From Skeletonema tropicum (taxonomy: Eukaryota > Bacillariophyta > Thalassiosirophyceae > Thalassiosirales > Thalassiosiraceae), in the NCBI GenBank assembly GCA_037178625.1, contig CM074129.1:3967963-4031962 (forward strand): a DNA stretch of 64,000 nt. Direction: 5' to 3'. The position numbers and the translations under genes are program-made. A model generated the notes under the pieces. The model was given only the letters and a program-made list of their open reading frames with translations, did no database searches and was not told where the DNA came from. This document shows positions 46,154 through 56,658 of this stretch, piece after piece. How positions within the stretch are numbered: position 1 is the first letter of the stretch; the number at the start of each line of letters is the position of its first letter.

Positions 46154-46760
46154 CTACAAGAGGCCGGTATAGATATTATCGTCATTACACATGGTGAAAC
46201 TGTAACTCCAATCCCACAAATTGATTACCCCTGCCATATTTCCTGCACCACCATGAGATCCTTGCATTGCGGGCACCCCATCATGCATGTAAGCGGCCAT
46301 ACTTAGGGTGGAATCGTAGAAACCCATCTCCACTTCAAAAGTACATGAATCATAGGGCATCTACACATCAGGTGCTGGTTGAGAAACGGCCATGATTTCA
46401 CAAGTAAACATGTCTTCTGTGTCCCAGGACGACCATCCTACCGTGTCGTCACAGCTGTTAAAAGGTGCTTGGAGATTTAGATGCTTTAGCATTGGCTGCT
46501 GCTGCTTGCATTTGAATAGACCTGGCCTGCTTGGCTGCACTAGCACTACCGGAAGCAAATCCAATAACAACGCCCATCGCTGCAGCAAGTGTAACAACTC
46601 CGATGACGAGGACATTGTTCTTGACGCTGCAGAATGAGCGATTCTTGTTGGATGTGGCCTCGGTCTGGGTGGAACTGTCATCGGAGTTGATGTCCAATGA
46701 GTCTGGGGAGACAAAGAGTTCGCTTTGACGGATTCTTCAATATTTCGTTGACAGTGTTTG
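46154..46760 (-). other. Possible remnant of a membrane-protein gene
   Basis: A frame at 46697-46458 encodes an acidic N-terminus then a hydrophobic segment (NNVLVIGVVTLAAAMGVVIGFASG), like a signal anchor, and ends with KSPSTF. Just upstream, coding-like sequence (DQVKHCQRNIEESVKANS) sits in another frame behind a possible TTTAG acceptor at about 46785. Downstream, 46472-46154 reads DDTVGWSSWDTEDMFTCE, then a TAG, then MPYDSCTFEVEMGFYDS, also protein-like. Together this suggests a gene broken by small indels, or several short exons. The family is unknown. Confidence 0.35.
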
Positions 46761-47550
46761 ACTTGATCATCTCGATCTGGTACTAAATAGGAGAATGTTG
46801 AGTTGAGCGAGCGTAAATGATAAGAGTTAGAGTATGTATCGTCCCATCACAACAATGACATGTCTAAAAAGCCATGAGAATGAGAAAACGGGACATTGAG
46901 AGAGTTAGTGGTGAAGCTCAGTGAGGGTGAAGTTGCTTCAGATCAAGACTGACATTACGAGCAAGCTGTAGTCATAGGGCGATGCCACAAGAATTGACGG
47001 TGCTACTTACTTTCGTTCAACTGCAGCGTTTCAAAATTTATGATCGTTATCTTGTGCAAAAATAGTGGTAGAGAGGAGTAGAGACTCAAAATAAAATGCA
47101 TTCTATCTATCTCACCACGCTCTTCCTCGTGCTTGGTTTGAAGACACTTCTATAGAGATCTATCTAATGATATATATATAGTGTTTCAATGACATACTGA
47201 TAACATCTTTCTCACAAACTGAGAACTTGATTTGATGTCTCAATTTCTTGCTGTTTGAACTAAACTACACTTGTACATCTAATAATGTTATATACACATG
47301 TAGTGTTTCAATGACGAAGAAACTTCGCACTTGCATGGTTAGATTGATTGAGGAAAGAGTTCGAGCGTGCCTTGAATGGGACGGGAAGAATCTGGGTGTA
47401 ACATGATGTAAAATACTGATGATGATGATTACATACTGAGCCTAGAGCTACTCCAAGTTGGTTCTCTTCTTCAACGACAGTTCGCTTGCACTTGTTACTT
47501 CATGCTGCAATTCTGTGATACTCATGAAGATACTTATTTTTTCATGTATG
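46761..47550. other. Non-coding interval
   Basis: About 790 bp without a supported gene. AGTGTTTCAATGAC occurs twice (about 47180 and 47302), each after a TATA-rich run. Confidence 0.4.
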
Positions 47551-50338
47551 TTACCGCTCGCCCAAGGCTTGAATTACATCTTCAAGTGTCACCAACAAAC
47601 CACTCACTCCACTACCGTCCTTCCTAGCTCGGGCCAAAGCTAGGGATCCTGCATTTCTAGCAAGACCGGCAATATCTGCTCCACTCATTCCCCCAGTGTA
47701 TTCATCATCAGCTAGATCTAAAGAAGCGCTTTGACTTATGCTGCTCCAAGGCCGAAAAAGTTTCTTCGCAGATGACTTTAATCGCTCTCTCTTCCGCAGT
47801 TTGTATTGAGAGTCGTCATGTTTACCAACAACCTCGAATTGTTCAAATTCAGATGATTTGCCCATCTTCACACCATCAATGGCACATCGCAAGGGATAGC
47901 TGAGTCGATTTCCCTTCCTCAATGCCCCGAAATGAATCTGAAGAATCTCTCTCCGGCCCTCTTTATCAGGCATCTTTATCTCGATTTGAACCTCAAGCCG
48001 ACCCGGCCTTAATATTGCTGGATCCAACAACTCTCGTCGATTTGTCATGGCGATGAGTAGAACGTTTGGAAGAGCACGAACACCGTCAAGTTTGGCAAGT
48101 AGCTGATTTACTACTGAGTTGCGTGTTATCGAGCCCGAATCTTCACTATCCGTTCGAATTCTAAAGACTGCATCGATCTCGTCTATAACAATGACATGAA
48201 GTGAGCTTTTGAGATGAGCCATATCTTTCTCATCACTGTCAGCAGCCATTTGACACAGTTTTAACTCATCTTCTGCCTCTTGAAATAGCTCTCTAACAAG
48301 ACGTTCCGAGCCTCCTACCCAACGATCTAGTAACTCGCTTGCGGCAACAATTTTGGGTGGTCTGGCGCCTAGTGCCCTTGCAATCTCTCTCACAATCAAA
48401 GTCTTCCCTGTTCCAGGCTGACCATAAAGCAGTAAACCACGCACAGGCTGTATTCCTAGTAATGCTAGCTCTTCAGCCTCTAACCGAGCTCTCTTGATAG
48501 CTTCGCTGTCACCTTCTTCATTGTAAATTGATTGGGCATAAATGCTCCGTCCATCTAATACTCGTCGGACTATGGCGTCTATACTTGAATTTAGACCACC
48601 TACACGACTTTGAAAGTGAGATCTCAGTGCAACATTTCGTTGTTCTCCTTCATACAATTCAAATGCAGTGTTGCCTCCCTTAGGACTTGTCCCAGTCTTT
48701 GTCGAGTTATTGCCATCATTGCCCCTTAATGTAGATTCGGGAAGTAGTTTTAGCATCTTCGATGGATTCCATCCAAACGCAGCATCGTTTATCACCATAT
48801 CCTCTCCATTATCACCCTGCAGTGTTGCCTTATCAAAAATAGTTGGTAGATCCTGCCACAGACGAGGCAACATTGTCACCTCTAATATCGCCGCTGGTCC
48901 CATATCAATTGCCTCATACCTCCGTTCCAATCCACCAAGTTGCACCCACGATGGATGACTTTGCTGTTCCCGACTTTGTTCCTTCGAGGAGGGTATCATG
49001 ACCTCCCGACTTTCACCGGCACGTCGAACAGTCTTGCCTGATTTAAGCAGTCTAAATCGTGTCACTCCCCCGTACAATAATTTTCCATAAACATGTGCAC
49101 CGGTAGATTCCACTAGAGAGAATGGAGCAGTTTCAACACCCGATGGTATTAATATCACGTGGCAGGCAATGCGGGAGGTATATTCTTCCAGCGTCATGTC
49201 AACGAAGTGTAAGTGATCTTGAGTGATCCAGCGATCTTCGTCACTTTCTGCATCGTGGTAATTTTGAGCCACCATTTGTTGAATGTGAGATGTCAAATCT
49301 AGAAATACTGTGTTGGGCGTAGACTTCATCCATTGTATCCATTGAGCACGCTGCTCGTCATCTAAAATTTGGGAGGGTGACATTGTCTGACTGCTGTTAG
49401 TTACATCATCTGGCAGCTGGGTTGACGCAGTATGTTATTTGAAGAGTAATGGAAAGAACAATGTGAGAAGCTGAAATGACACACTCGGATCACTTGGTTG
49501 AAACAGTACTTGACGACAATATCAGCAACAGCATAAAACTGACATGAATGACCAAGCGATCCATCACAGCCTTCAATCTACGTGCAGCAGGATCATACAA
49601 CCATCGCCCCTGTGACGAACTCCCTTCACCATGTATGTCACTTTTGATGATTGTTTGGAATGCTTCTTTGAGAAGGCTTTGGAATGCCTCTTCGTCATCA
49701 ACAAAATTGCTTCCTTCGTTCATTTTCTTTTGATCATCTTCGTTGCTGCTTGTTCTATTGTTGTTATTTCCAACTCCATTTATTGAATTGACTGTTGATG
49801 CTGACCGTTGTGAGTTGCCATTATAATTATTATCTCGCCTGCTTTCAGAGAACTAAGATGTCATCAATAATTGTTCACATCACACAACACATCATGTACA
49901 ATCTCCATTATCAACCACACCAACACCAATCAGATCAATGACTCCGTATAAAAACTCACCTGCAATGCAACCCGATCTAATATATTCTGCATCTCCTTTG
50001 CCGCCTTGGAATTTATCCACAATCCCTGAGAGGCGGAACCGTACGCATGTTCATTTTCATCAGTATCAGAGTCTGATTTTAAGACAGTGTAGACCACTTT
50101 TTGAGCGAGCAGTTCAAAAGCAGATGGATCTCCTACGTTTTGTTGAATTATCGGTTGTATTAGTTCATTTTTGTTTTGATTTGTGGTTGTATCAATAGCT
50201 GCAGTGGCAGCTCCGGCCAATGGATGACGATTCCTGGAGGAACATAGATATCGATGAAGGGGAAAAGGCTGAAGCGGAAGACAGGGTTAGCACTGCAGAT
50301 AGCAATTCCACCACCGATAGCAAAGTCGACCGCATCAT
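47551..50338 (-). CDS. NSF-like AAA ATPase with plastid-type bipartite presequence
   Basis: Three exons fit without error from 49960 inward: up to 49960, 49852-49544 and 49386-47551. The AAA module in exon 3 is NSF/Sec18-like: GVGGLNSSIDAIVRR, Walker A GQPGTGKTLIVREIAR, PKIVAASELLDRWVGGSERLVRELF, Walker B VIVIDEIDAVF, then VVNQLLAKLDGV, TNRRELLDPAILRPGRLEVQIEI. Only one AAA domain is present; typical NSF has two. At the 5' end, ATG at 50338 starts MMRSTLLSVVELLSAVLTLS, a signal peptide ending ASA|F, the diatom plastid cleavage motif. The transit-like sequence LHRYLCSSRNRHPLAG follows only after a +1 change near TTTTCCCC (50266-50259). A role in vesicle or membrane traffic of the complex plastid is possible but is inference. 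Confidence 0.8.
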
Positions 50339-51312
50339 ATCATCCGCACTTCTCTAGATCTATTGTTAGTGGTTCCTCGTTCCTTCATTCTATCATTCCA
50401 TTCCACAGGTGTAAGGGACTGACAACGAATAAAAATAATGACGAATGACGAATGAGTGCGTGAAGCACGCTGTGTACACGGTACGACAGTAACAAAATCA
50501 GTAGGTAAGTAGTTGTACCTGCTGTATCAATCTTATTCTAAGTACGTGGTTCTACGGTTGCACTTTAGTTGGCAGTGGATCCTGAGCGTATTTGAATGCA
50601 TATTGTGCATATGCCATTATGCAATGCCCATTATCAATGCCCATTATCAATTAAGAAGGAGAGAGATGAAATATATGGAATATGGATAACGAGGTAGCAA
50701 TCTTGGATGCTACGAGGGAAAGAAAGAATATAGATTCATAGAGGAGTGAAGCATTGGATCATTTGCCGCAAAACTTGGATACCGAGTCAACAAGAACGGC
50801 TTCATGCACATCAAGCCTCTGTAATGCGATGAAAGTGAACAGAGGGAGACATCAGCAGCAGCAGCAGCAGCTAGAGGAGGGAACTTGTCATTGTCATTAT
50901 CTTCCTGGTTCCACAACACTGGTCAAGCAGTTTCAAATGTGACATGATGCAACATCATCTCTCAGTTTTTCAATTATACCCTTGGAATTGGAGATTCCAC
51001 GAAAGAATACCTGCACCAGCTCTGGTGGATAAAACATCTTAAAAACACATTCATGTTGCAGATACTGCCGCGTATCTTCTTCGAAAACTATCAAGGATGA
51101 AAAAGATCCTCGGTCCCCCTCTATGTATGTTTGCATCTCTTTCACATGCACATGCAAAATAAATACATATCATTCTTCCGGTCCATAGTTTTGACCGATC
51201 GATCGTCGTCTTCGTCGGCATGCAAGCAGATAAGTAGAGATAGACTCTCCATTACTCTATTAAAATACCATGCCATTACGCTCAATCATTCACGATGAGA
51301 CCGCACCTGGTA
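50339..51312. other. Divergent intergenic interval
   Basis: About 970 bp between the NSF-like gene and the MITE. It includes six CAG triplets (50853-50870) and the left end of the duplicated STAND promoter segment (from about 51024). No gene supported. Confidence 0.45.
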
Positions 51313-51316
51313 ATAT

Positions 51317-51612
51317 CCCAGATAAATTTCATACCAGCAGTTTTACTGCTGGTTACCGTAGAAAACATACCAGGCTACGTAGAAATCCCTTACCTGCAGT
51401 AAAACTGCTGGTAAGGTGATATTAATTCCTATGTACCTTTGCCCCCGTTTTACACACTTTGGTTCGCATCCTCTTTTTTCCCATTTCCCCCTCCGTACGA
51501 TGTACGTAGGAACACTATGTTCCTTACCTGCAGTTCAACTGCAGGTAAAGGCCAGACCGCTTTGCCGCCATTTTCTTACCAGCAGTAAAACTGCAGGTTA
51601 AATTTATCTGGG
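51317..51612. mobile_element. MITE with ATAT target duplication and four internal hairpins
   Basis: Terminal inverted repeats CCCAGATAAATTT (51317) and AAATTTATCTGGG (ending 51612) are flanked by ATAT (51313-51316, 51613-51616). Inside are four short near-perfect palindromes of the form TTACC(T/A)GCAGT-loop-ACTGC(A/T)GGTAA at about 51333, 51389, 51514 and 51576. The neighbouring tandem repeat lacks the element and reads through as CCTGGAAATATTGCAGCG at 56316-56333, confirming both ends and the 4-bp duplication. The ATAT target and CC...GG ends match the 4.85-kb transposon at 17 kb, although the rest of the terminal repeat differs. Confidence 0.88.
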
Positions 51613-51616
51613 ATAT

Positions 51617-52042
51617 TGCAGCGCGGTACGACACGCGGGTTCGTTTTATTTTTGGTGGTGAGTGGTGAAAATGAGAACTCGACGAAAAATGACACGTTCG
51701 CTCGTCCCTACAGATTACAATACTCAATGGTGCATGCAGCATTTTGCTGCATTGGCATACTTAGCTAGAGATAGAGATGATAGAGAGAGCGAGGTTTGTG
51801 GTTTGTGACCTCGCTCAGGCAGTATCGTAGCTCAGCCTGACGTTGAAGTTGGGCAGAAGAGCTGCAAGACACTACCATTTTGCTGCACAGGCGATACGTA
51901 TGATGTCTTTATGTAGAGGTTCGTGACATTCGTGACATCAAGCGCTGATTGCTCAAGCTACTGCGCAAGTAGCAGCAATTGAGTAAACATAATTCTACTC
52001 ATCTTTCTCGACAGATCAGTTGTTCGTTTCAAGGAAGTAACT
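51617..52042. promoter_or_regulatory. Upstream region of STAND copy 2
   Basis: About 425 bp between the MITE and the start codon. It is related only in parts to the same region of copy 3 (GCAGCGCGGTACGACACG, TTTGCTGCACAGGCGATA). Presumed promoter; the core elements are not recognised. Confidence 0.4.
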
Positions 52043-55000
52043 ATGATCAAAACCCACTCAACTAGCCACCGCAGGTCATCTTCGCCAGTGGAAGGGAAAG
52101 CGCCCAGTCGGTTATCCACGACTACGCAGCTACTAGTGAGCACTGTCGCCATAGCTGCCAAAAGAAGTCGAAAGATCAATACACAAGCAGCCAATATTGC
52201 CCAGCTCCGCCTATCGAATCTAAAATTACATGGACGAGACGATGACATCAAATTATTTCGGAGCAAATTTCGTGAGTTATTTCAGAAGAAGGATGATGAC
52301 AAAGAAGATGATGGTGCTCAACATAAAATTGAACGACATGCTGATGAAGCCAACCCCAACAAACAATCTACCAACAACAATCTAATATTAGTCTCTGGAA
52401 CATCCGGCACAGGCAAATCTGCCCTCATCCGCAAAGGATTGGGGGATCCCGCCGCCAAAAATGGATACGCCTTTGCATCTGGCAAATTCGATGCTATATC
52501 ACTCAGACCTCTCTCAGCATTCGCCGATGCCATGACTAGTCTCGCCAAGCATATTATGGTAGAGAACAATAAGAAGGGAGGATTATCTACTGCAATGCTG
52601 ATACGAGACAAGATTCGGAATGAGTTTGATGAAGAGGATGTAGAACAACTGCGTCGTGTGTTGCCCGGATGTGGTAAGTTATTGGGACTGGGAGTACAAA
52701 GATCTTCATTGTGTTCCCTATCATCGAAAGCAGATGTAGCAGCGCTGTTAAGGAGTGCATCTGATACAAGACTGGGCAGTTTGAATCATCTTGCCGGTAA
52801 AGAATCAATCGCACAAATGCACTATGCAATCAGACGGTTATTGAAAATCATTTGCTCAAACTTAAAAGGAACAATCTTATTCATTGATGATTTACAGTGG
52901 AGCGATACAGCAACGTTGGATCTATTGAAAAGCATCGTATTGGATGGAGAGATTCCAAATCTGTTGCTTGTTGGTGCTTACCGCGAAGATGAAGTACCAG
53001 AGTAAGTAATGAATACATGTCTTTGCGTCTAATGCCCCTATGCAGCGAGTTCTATCAGCATCTTATTCTTCATATCACTTTTGCCGCATAACACACAGTC
53101 ATCACCCCCTTGCAATACACATTCGAGATCTCGAACAAATGAATGTGGGAATTACTAAGACAAAGATTGGCAATCTTGATGTAGACAGTGTCGTACCTCT
53201 TGTTGCGGAGGCCTTGGGAATGGAGGATGATGACAACAAAGTCATATCATTGGCAGAAACAATCCACAAAAAGACAGACGGCAATCCTTTCTTCATTTTG
53301 ATGTTTCTAAGATCGATGTATGATGAAAACCTCTTGCAGTACAACTTTGGTGCGTTGAAGTGGACTTGGGACGATGAGGCGGTCAACTCAAGGATAGTCA
53401 CCGAGAATGTGGCAACTGTCCTTGTGAACAAGATGAATCGCTTGCAGGAAGAAACGCTGAGAATTCTCATGGTAGCCTCTTGCCTTGGTGCTACTTTCCG
53501 GTTGTCGGCTGTGCTGGAGGTCATGAATAATATCTCGCAGGTAGAGATGAGGTCTTCTATGAGGGACTCGATTAGATCACTTTCCAGTTCTCTTCTCACT
53601 TCAGAAATGAGTATTTCCTGCACAGATCGAGATGGTAGTGATTCTTCATATGCAAGTTCGATTGAAAAATTAGAGGTAGAGGGTCTGTGTGAGGTTGATA
53701 ACGAAGAGGGACATTTCGTGCACGATCAGATCCAATCAGCAGCGTATGAACTCATCAGTCCAGATCAAAGGGACTCATTCCGATGTAGAATTGGCAGCAT
53801 TTTGTTAAAGAGTCTTTCTCCAGAAGAACTCGAGGCAAGCCTCTTTGAGGTGGTGGGCCTACTGAACTGCGCAGCATCAAACATCACTGATAAAGAACGT
53901 GACGAGTTGGCAAGGCTAAATCTAAAAGCTGGAATCAAGGCATCCGAAAATGCAGCATTCGACGCAGCCACAGTGTACTTCAAGGTCGGAATTGAGGCGC
54001 TTGGGTCAAGAGGTTGGGAGGGAGATCATAGTACCATGTTGGATTTGTGCAGCTATGGAGCGAACGCCTTTTATGTAACAGGCGATTTCGACTCAATGAA
54101 TGAGCTGATTGAAGAGGTGTTGAGCAAAGATATCGGTGCGAAGGAGAAGTTTAGAGTATCAGAAATCAAAGTGAGGTCATTGTTCTCCACAGGGGGGTTG
54201 AATGAGTCCATCGATGCAGCTCTTGATTTTAGACGTCAGCTCGGTTTACCAACTTTAAAGAAGAAGCCAGCTTCCAAATTCACCATCCTCAAAGAGTATC
54301 TCCGATTGAAGAGGTTATTGAAGAATAAAACAGCTGCAGATATTGCAAGCTTGCCAGCGCTCGACGATGAAATGTACGAAATGGGTCAAAGAATGAACTT
54401 TTACATCATGCCATCTATTTATAACGTTGAGCCAACAATGCTTCCACTGATCATCTTTCAGTTGGTCACATTTTCTCTGAAGCACGGCTTGGATTCTTCA
54501 TCATCTCCTGAGTTTGCTGGACTTGGTTCGCTGCTCTGTGGATCTTTTGGTAAGCCTCGTGAGGGTCTTGAGATGGCCAAGGCAGCAGAACTGATCCTTG
54601 AAAAGCCCGGCATGCGTAAAAATGCTGACATAATATTCGTCGTACAGTACTTCTGCTATCACTGGGTATCTCCGCTCCATGATACTGTTGATCCATTGCT
54701 GAAGGGGTACCAGATTGGACTCGAGACTGGCGAAAACGAAAGAGCTGGTTTTTGTCTTTTTGGACGTGGCTATCACCTATACTTTACAGGTCGACCACTA
54801 GATAGCATTCAGAAAGAACTGGAAGCAACTATCTCCGTATTGACATACTTGAAGCAAGACGTGGTCAAGTTGTATTGCGTGATTCTTATAACAACAGTGC
54901 AGAAGCTCCGCGGCATCGACGTTGAAGCTGGTGATAAGATTTTAGACTCTGTATTGGCTTCTGCTGCATCATCTGACAACATCCCTCTGTCTGCATACAT

Positions 55001-55523
55001 AAGTGTGATGAAGTTGGAAGTATTCGTCTTCTTTAGACAGTGGCATGGGGCATTGGACTTGGTTCGAAAGGCGGGAAATGCTCGGATCATTTTGTCTTGC
55101 ACATTTGCTTCAGTGCGATACACTTTCTTGGAGGCGCTGACCTATCTGAAAGCAGCACAATCAGCATCTGGGTGGAAGAAGAGACAATTGAAGAAATCAG
55201 CACGCATAACAATCAAGCTAATTCGTGGTTGGGCGAAGAAAGGCAATGTCAATGTCGTTCATTATCTATACATCCTAGAAGCGGAGCTTGCTGTGCTGAA
55301 TGGAAAGAACAAGAAGGCCAAGGAGAAGTTCAATGATGCAATTGCCACATCAAGTAGGAATGGGTTCGTGCAAGATCGAGCTTTAGCAAACGAGTTGGCT
55401 AGTGCGTACTTTAGAGCTCAGGAAGACGATGATTGGGAGAAATATCATATTGATCGCTCAATTGCATGTTACCAAGAATGGGGCTGTAGTGAAAAGGTCA
55501 AACAGCTTGAGAATAGAGGATAA
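52043..55523 (+). CDS. STAND-like AAA_16 ATPase with TPR-like repeats, copy 2 (intact)
   Basis: Exon 1 is 52043-53001, a 97-bp GTAAGT...CACAG intron follows (53002-53098), and exon 2 is 53099-55523. The sum is 3384 nt, 1127 residues, no frame error. LHGRDDDIKLFRSK (about 62) precedes Walker A GTSGTGKSALI at 119-129 and Walker B TILFIDDLQWSD near 278. LLLVGAYREDEVPD crosses the splice junction. The winged-helix-like and arm region includes TDGNPFFILMFLRSMY and FVHDQIQSAAYELI. From about residue 420 it is all helical repeats (GANAFYVTGDFDSMNELIEE, FLEALTYLKAAQSASG, YILEAELAVLNGKNKKAKEK), TPR-like as in MalT/COG3899 proteins. These proteins are ATP-driven switches held off until a ligand binds the repeats; ligand and output are unknown. 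No kinase or cyclase domain is attached. Confidence 0.88.
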
Positions 55524-56658
55524 AGTAGGGCCATGGATCGAAATGGCGTATATGAGATGCAGGTGAGAGAAAAATCAACAACAGCTGAATTGGCATGGCA
55601 ATTGCAAGAAGATAAGGTCGATAAATTGTTGAATCTTCTGACATAAGTGATGAGACCAGGAAATGACTCAAAATCAAATTCAAAGCAGAGGTCAAGTGGA
55701 GACTTTCTTTGGCATCATGTCATCAAAAAGTCAAAAAGATAAACACAGCTGTCTAATCATACTTAACTTAATGACCAATTATCGATCGTTTCATCCTCAA
55801 CGTAGAGATAGCCTCGCCGAAAATGTTCCCAGGCAGAGATGGCTGTCATCTAATAGTCACTGGATAGTTGAGTATGTAATAATTTTTTAAGTTATTATTA
55901 TTTGCCATATCCTACTATGTAACTTCTTATGATGACTCCTCTCAGCTCAGAGCTAATTAAATGCTTGTGTCACGAGCGAGATTGGTGGTAGATAACATCT
56001 TACAAACACATTCATGCTGCAGATACTGCCGCGTATCTTCTTCGAAAACTCTATCGATGGATGACAAAGATCCTCGGTTTCCCTCTCTAGGTTTGCATCT
56101 CTTTCCCACATGCACATGTAATCAATACATATCATTCTTCCAGTCCATAGTTTTGACCGATCGATCGTCGTCTTCATCTGCATACAAGCAGATAGAGGTA
56201 GACTCACTATTAAAGGTGCCTCAAAACTCAAAACTCAGCAAAATGGGAATGTTTCTTCTCAAAACTCACTCCATCTCACTCCTCGAAATGCCATTCACGT
56301 CATTCAGGGACCGTACCTGGAAATATTGCAGCGGTACGACAGGTTATTCAATGACCTTAGCTGGGAATATTGCAGCGGTACGACACGTACGCAGGATTCG
56401 CGTTCTCCATAGATTACAATGCACAATGCTCAGAGCAGAGGTACCACGACCAATTTGCTGCACAGGCGATATGTGATATCTTGTGATATGTATGATATGA
56501 GTATTGTAGAGGGTGACACCATTGCGGCTCCAAGCGCTGCGTACTGCTTGAAGTTGCGCAGTAACAGCTTAGAGCACAGTGCGTGAAGAGATAGATATTA
56601 TGCAGCAGTCGAGAGTGGAGCAGTTCTTTGTTGTCACTTATCACCAGGGAGAAAGAGT
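55524..56658. other. Interval between the tandem STAND genes
   Basis: About 1.1 kb. The first 450 bp is unique to this copy. From about 55985 it matches the upstream region of copy 2. It includes the empty MITE site (56323-56326) and a 44-bp near-duplicate of the CTGG..AATATTGCAGCGGTACGAC block (56317 and 56361). No other gene seen. Confidence 0.55.
56323..56326. other. Related empty site of the MITE
   Basis: CCTGG-AA-ATAT-TGCAGCG here corresponds to CCTGG-TA-ATAT-[MITE]-ATAT-TGCAGCG at 51306-51622. A single ATAT is present. Confidence 0.85.

Larger units (their letters stand above)
51024..55533 (+). repeat. Tandem duplication, left unit (promoter plus STAND gene)
   Basis: Sequence from about 51024 to just past the stop codon recurs from about 55985 to 60138. 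Matching promoter blocks include CAGATACTGCCGCGTATCTT, TCATTCTTCC and GACCGATCGATCGTCGTCTT. The spacing between copies is 4616 bp measured at the start codons and 4961 bp at the far upstream end. The difference is mostly the 300-bp MITE in the left unit. Confidence 0.85.

Noticed and set aside
34318..50338. Euplotes-style programmed +1 frameshifting at AAA-TAA as a general rule
   Set aside because: Only one break (34556-34560) has AAA TAA; the others occur at different codons and stops, and large genes such as NBN and BUD13 need no shift.
51333..51600. Repeated palindromes resembling a CRISPR array
   Set aside because: Only four, unequal spacing, they lie within MITE ends, and the genome is nuclear eukaryotic.
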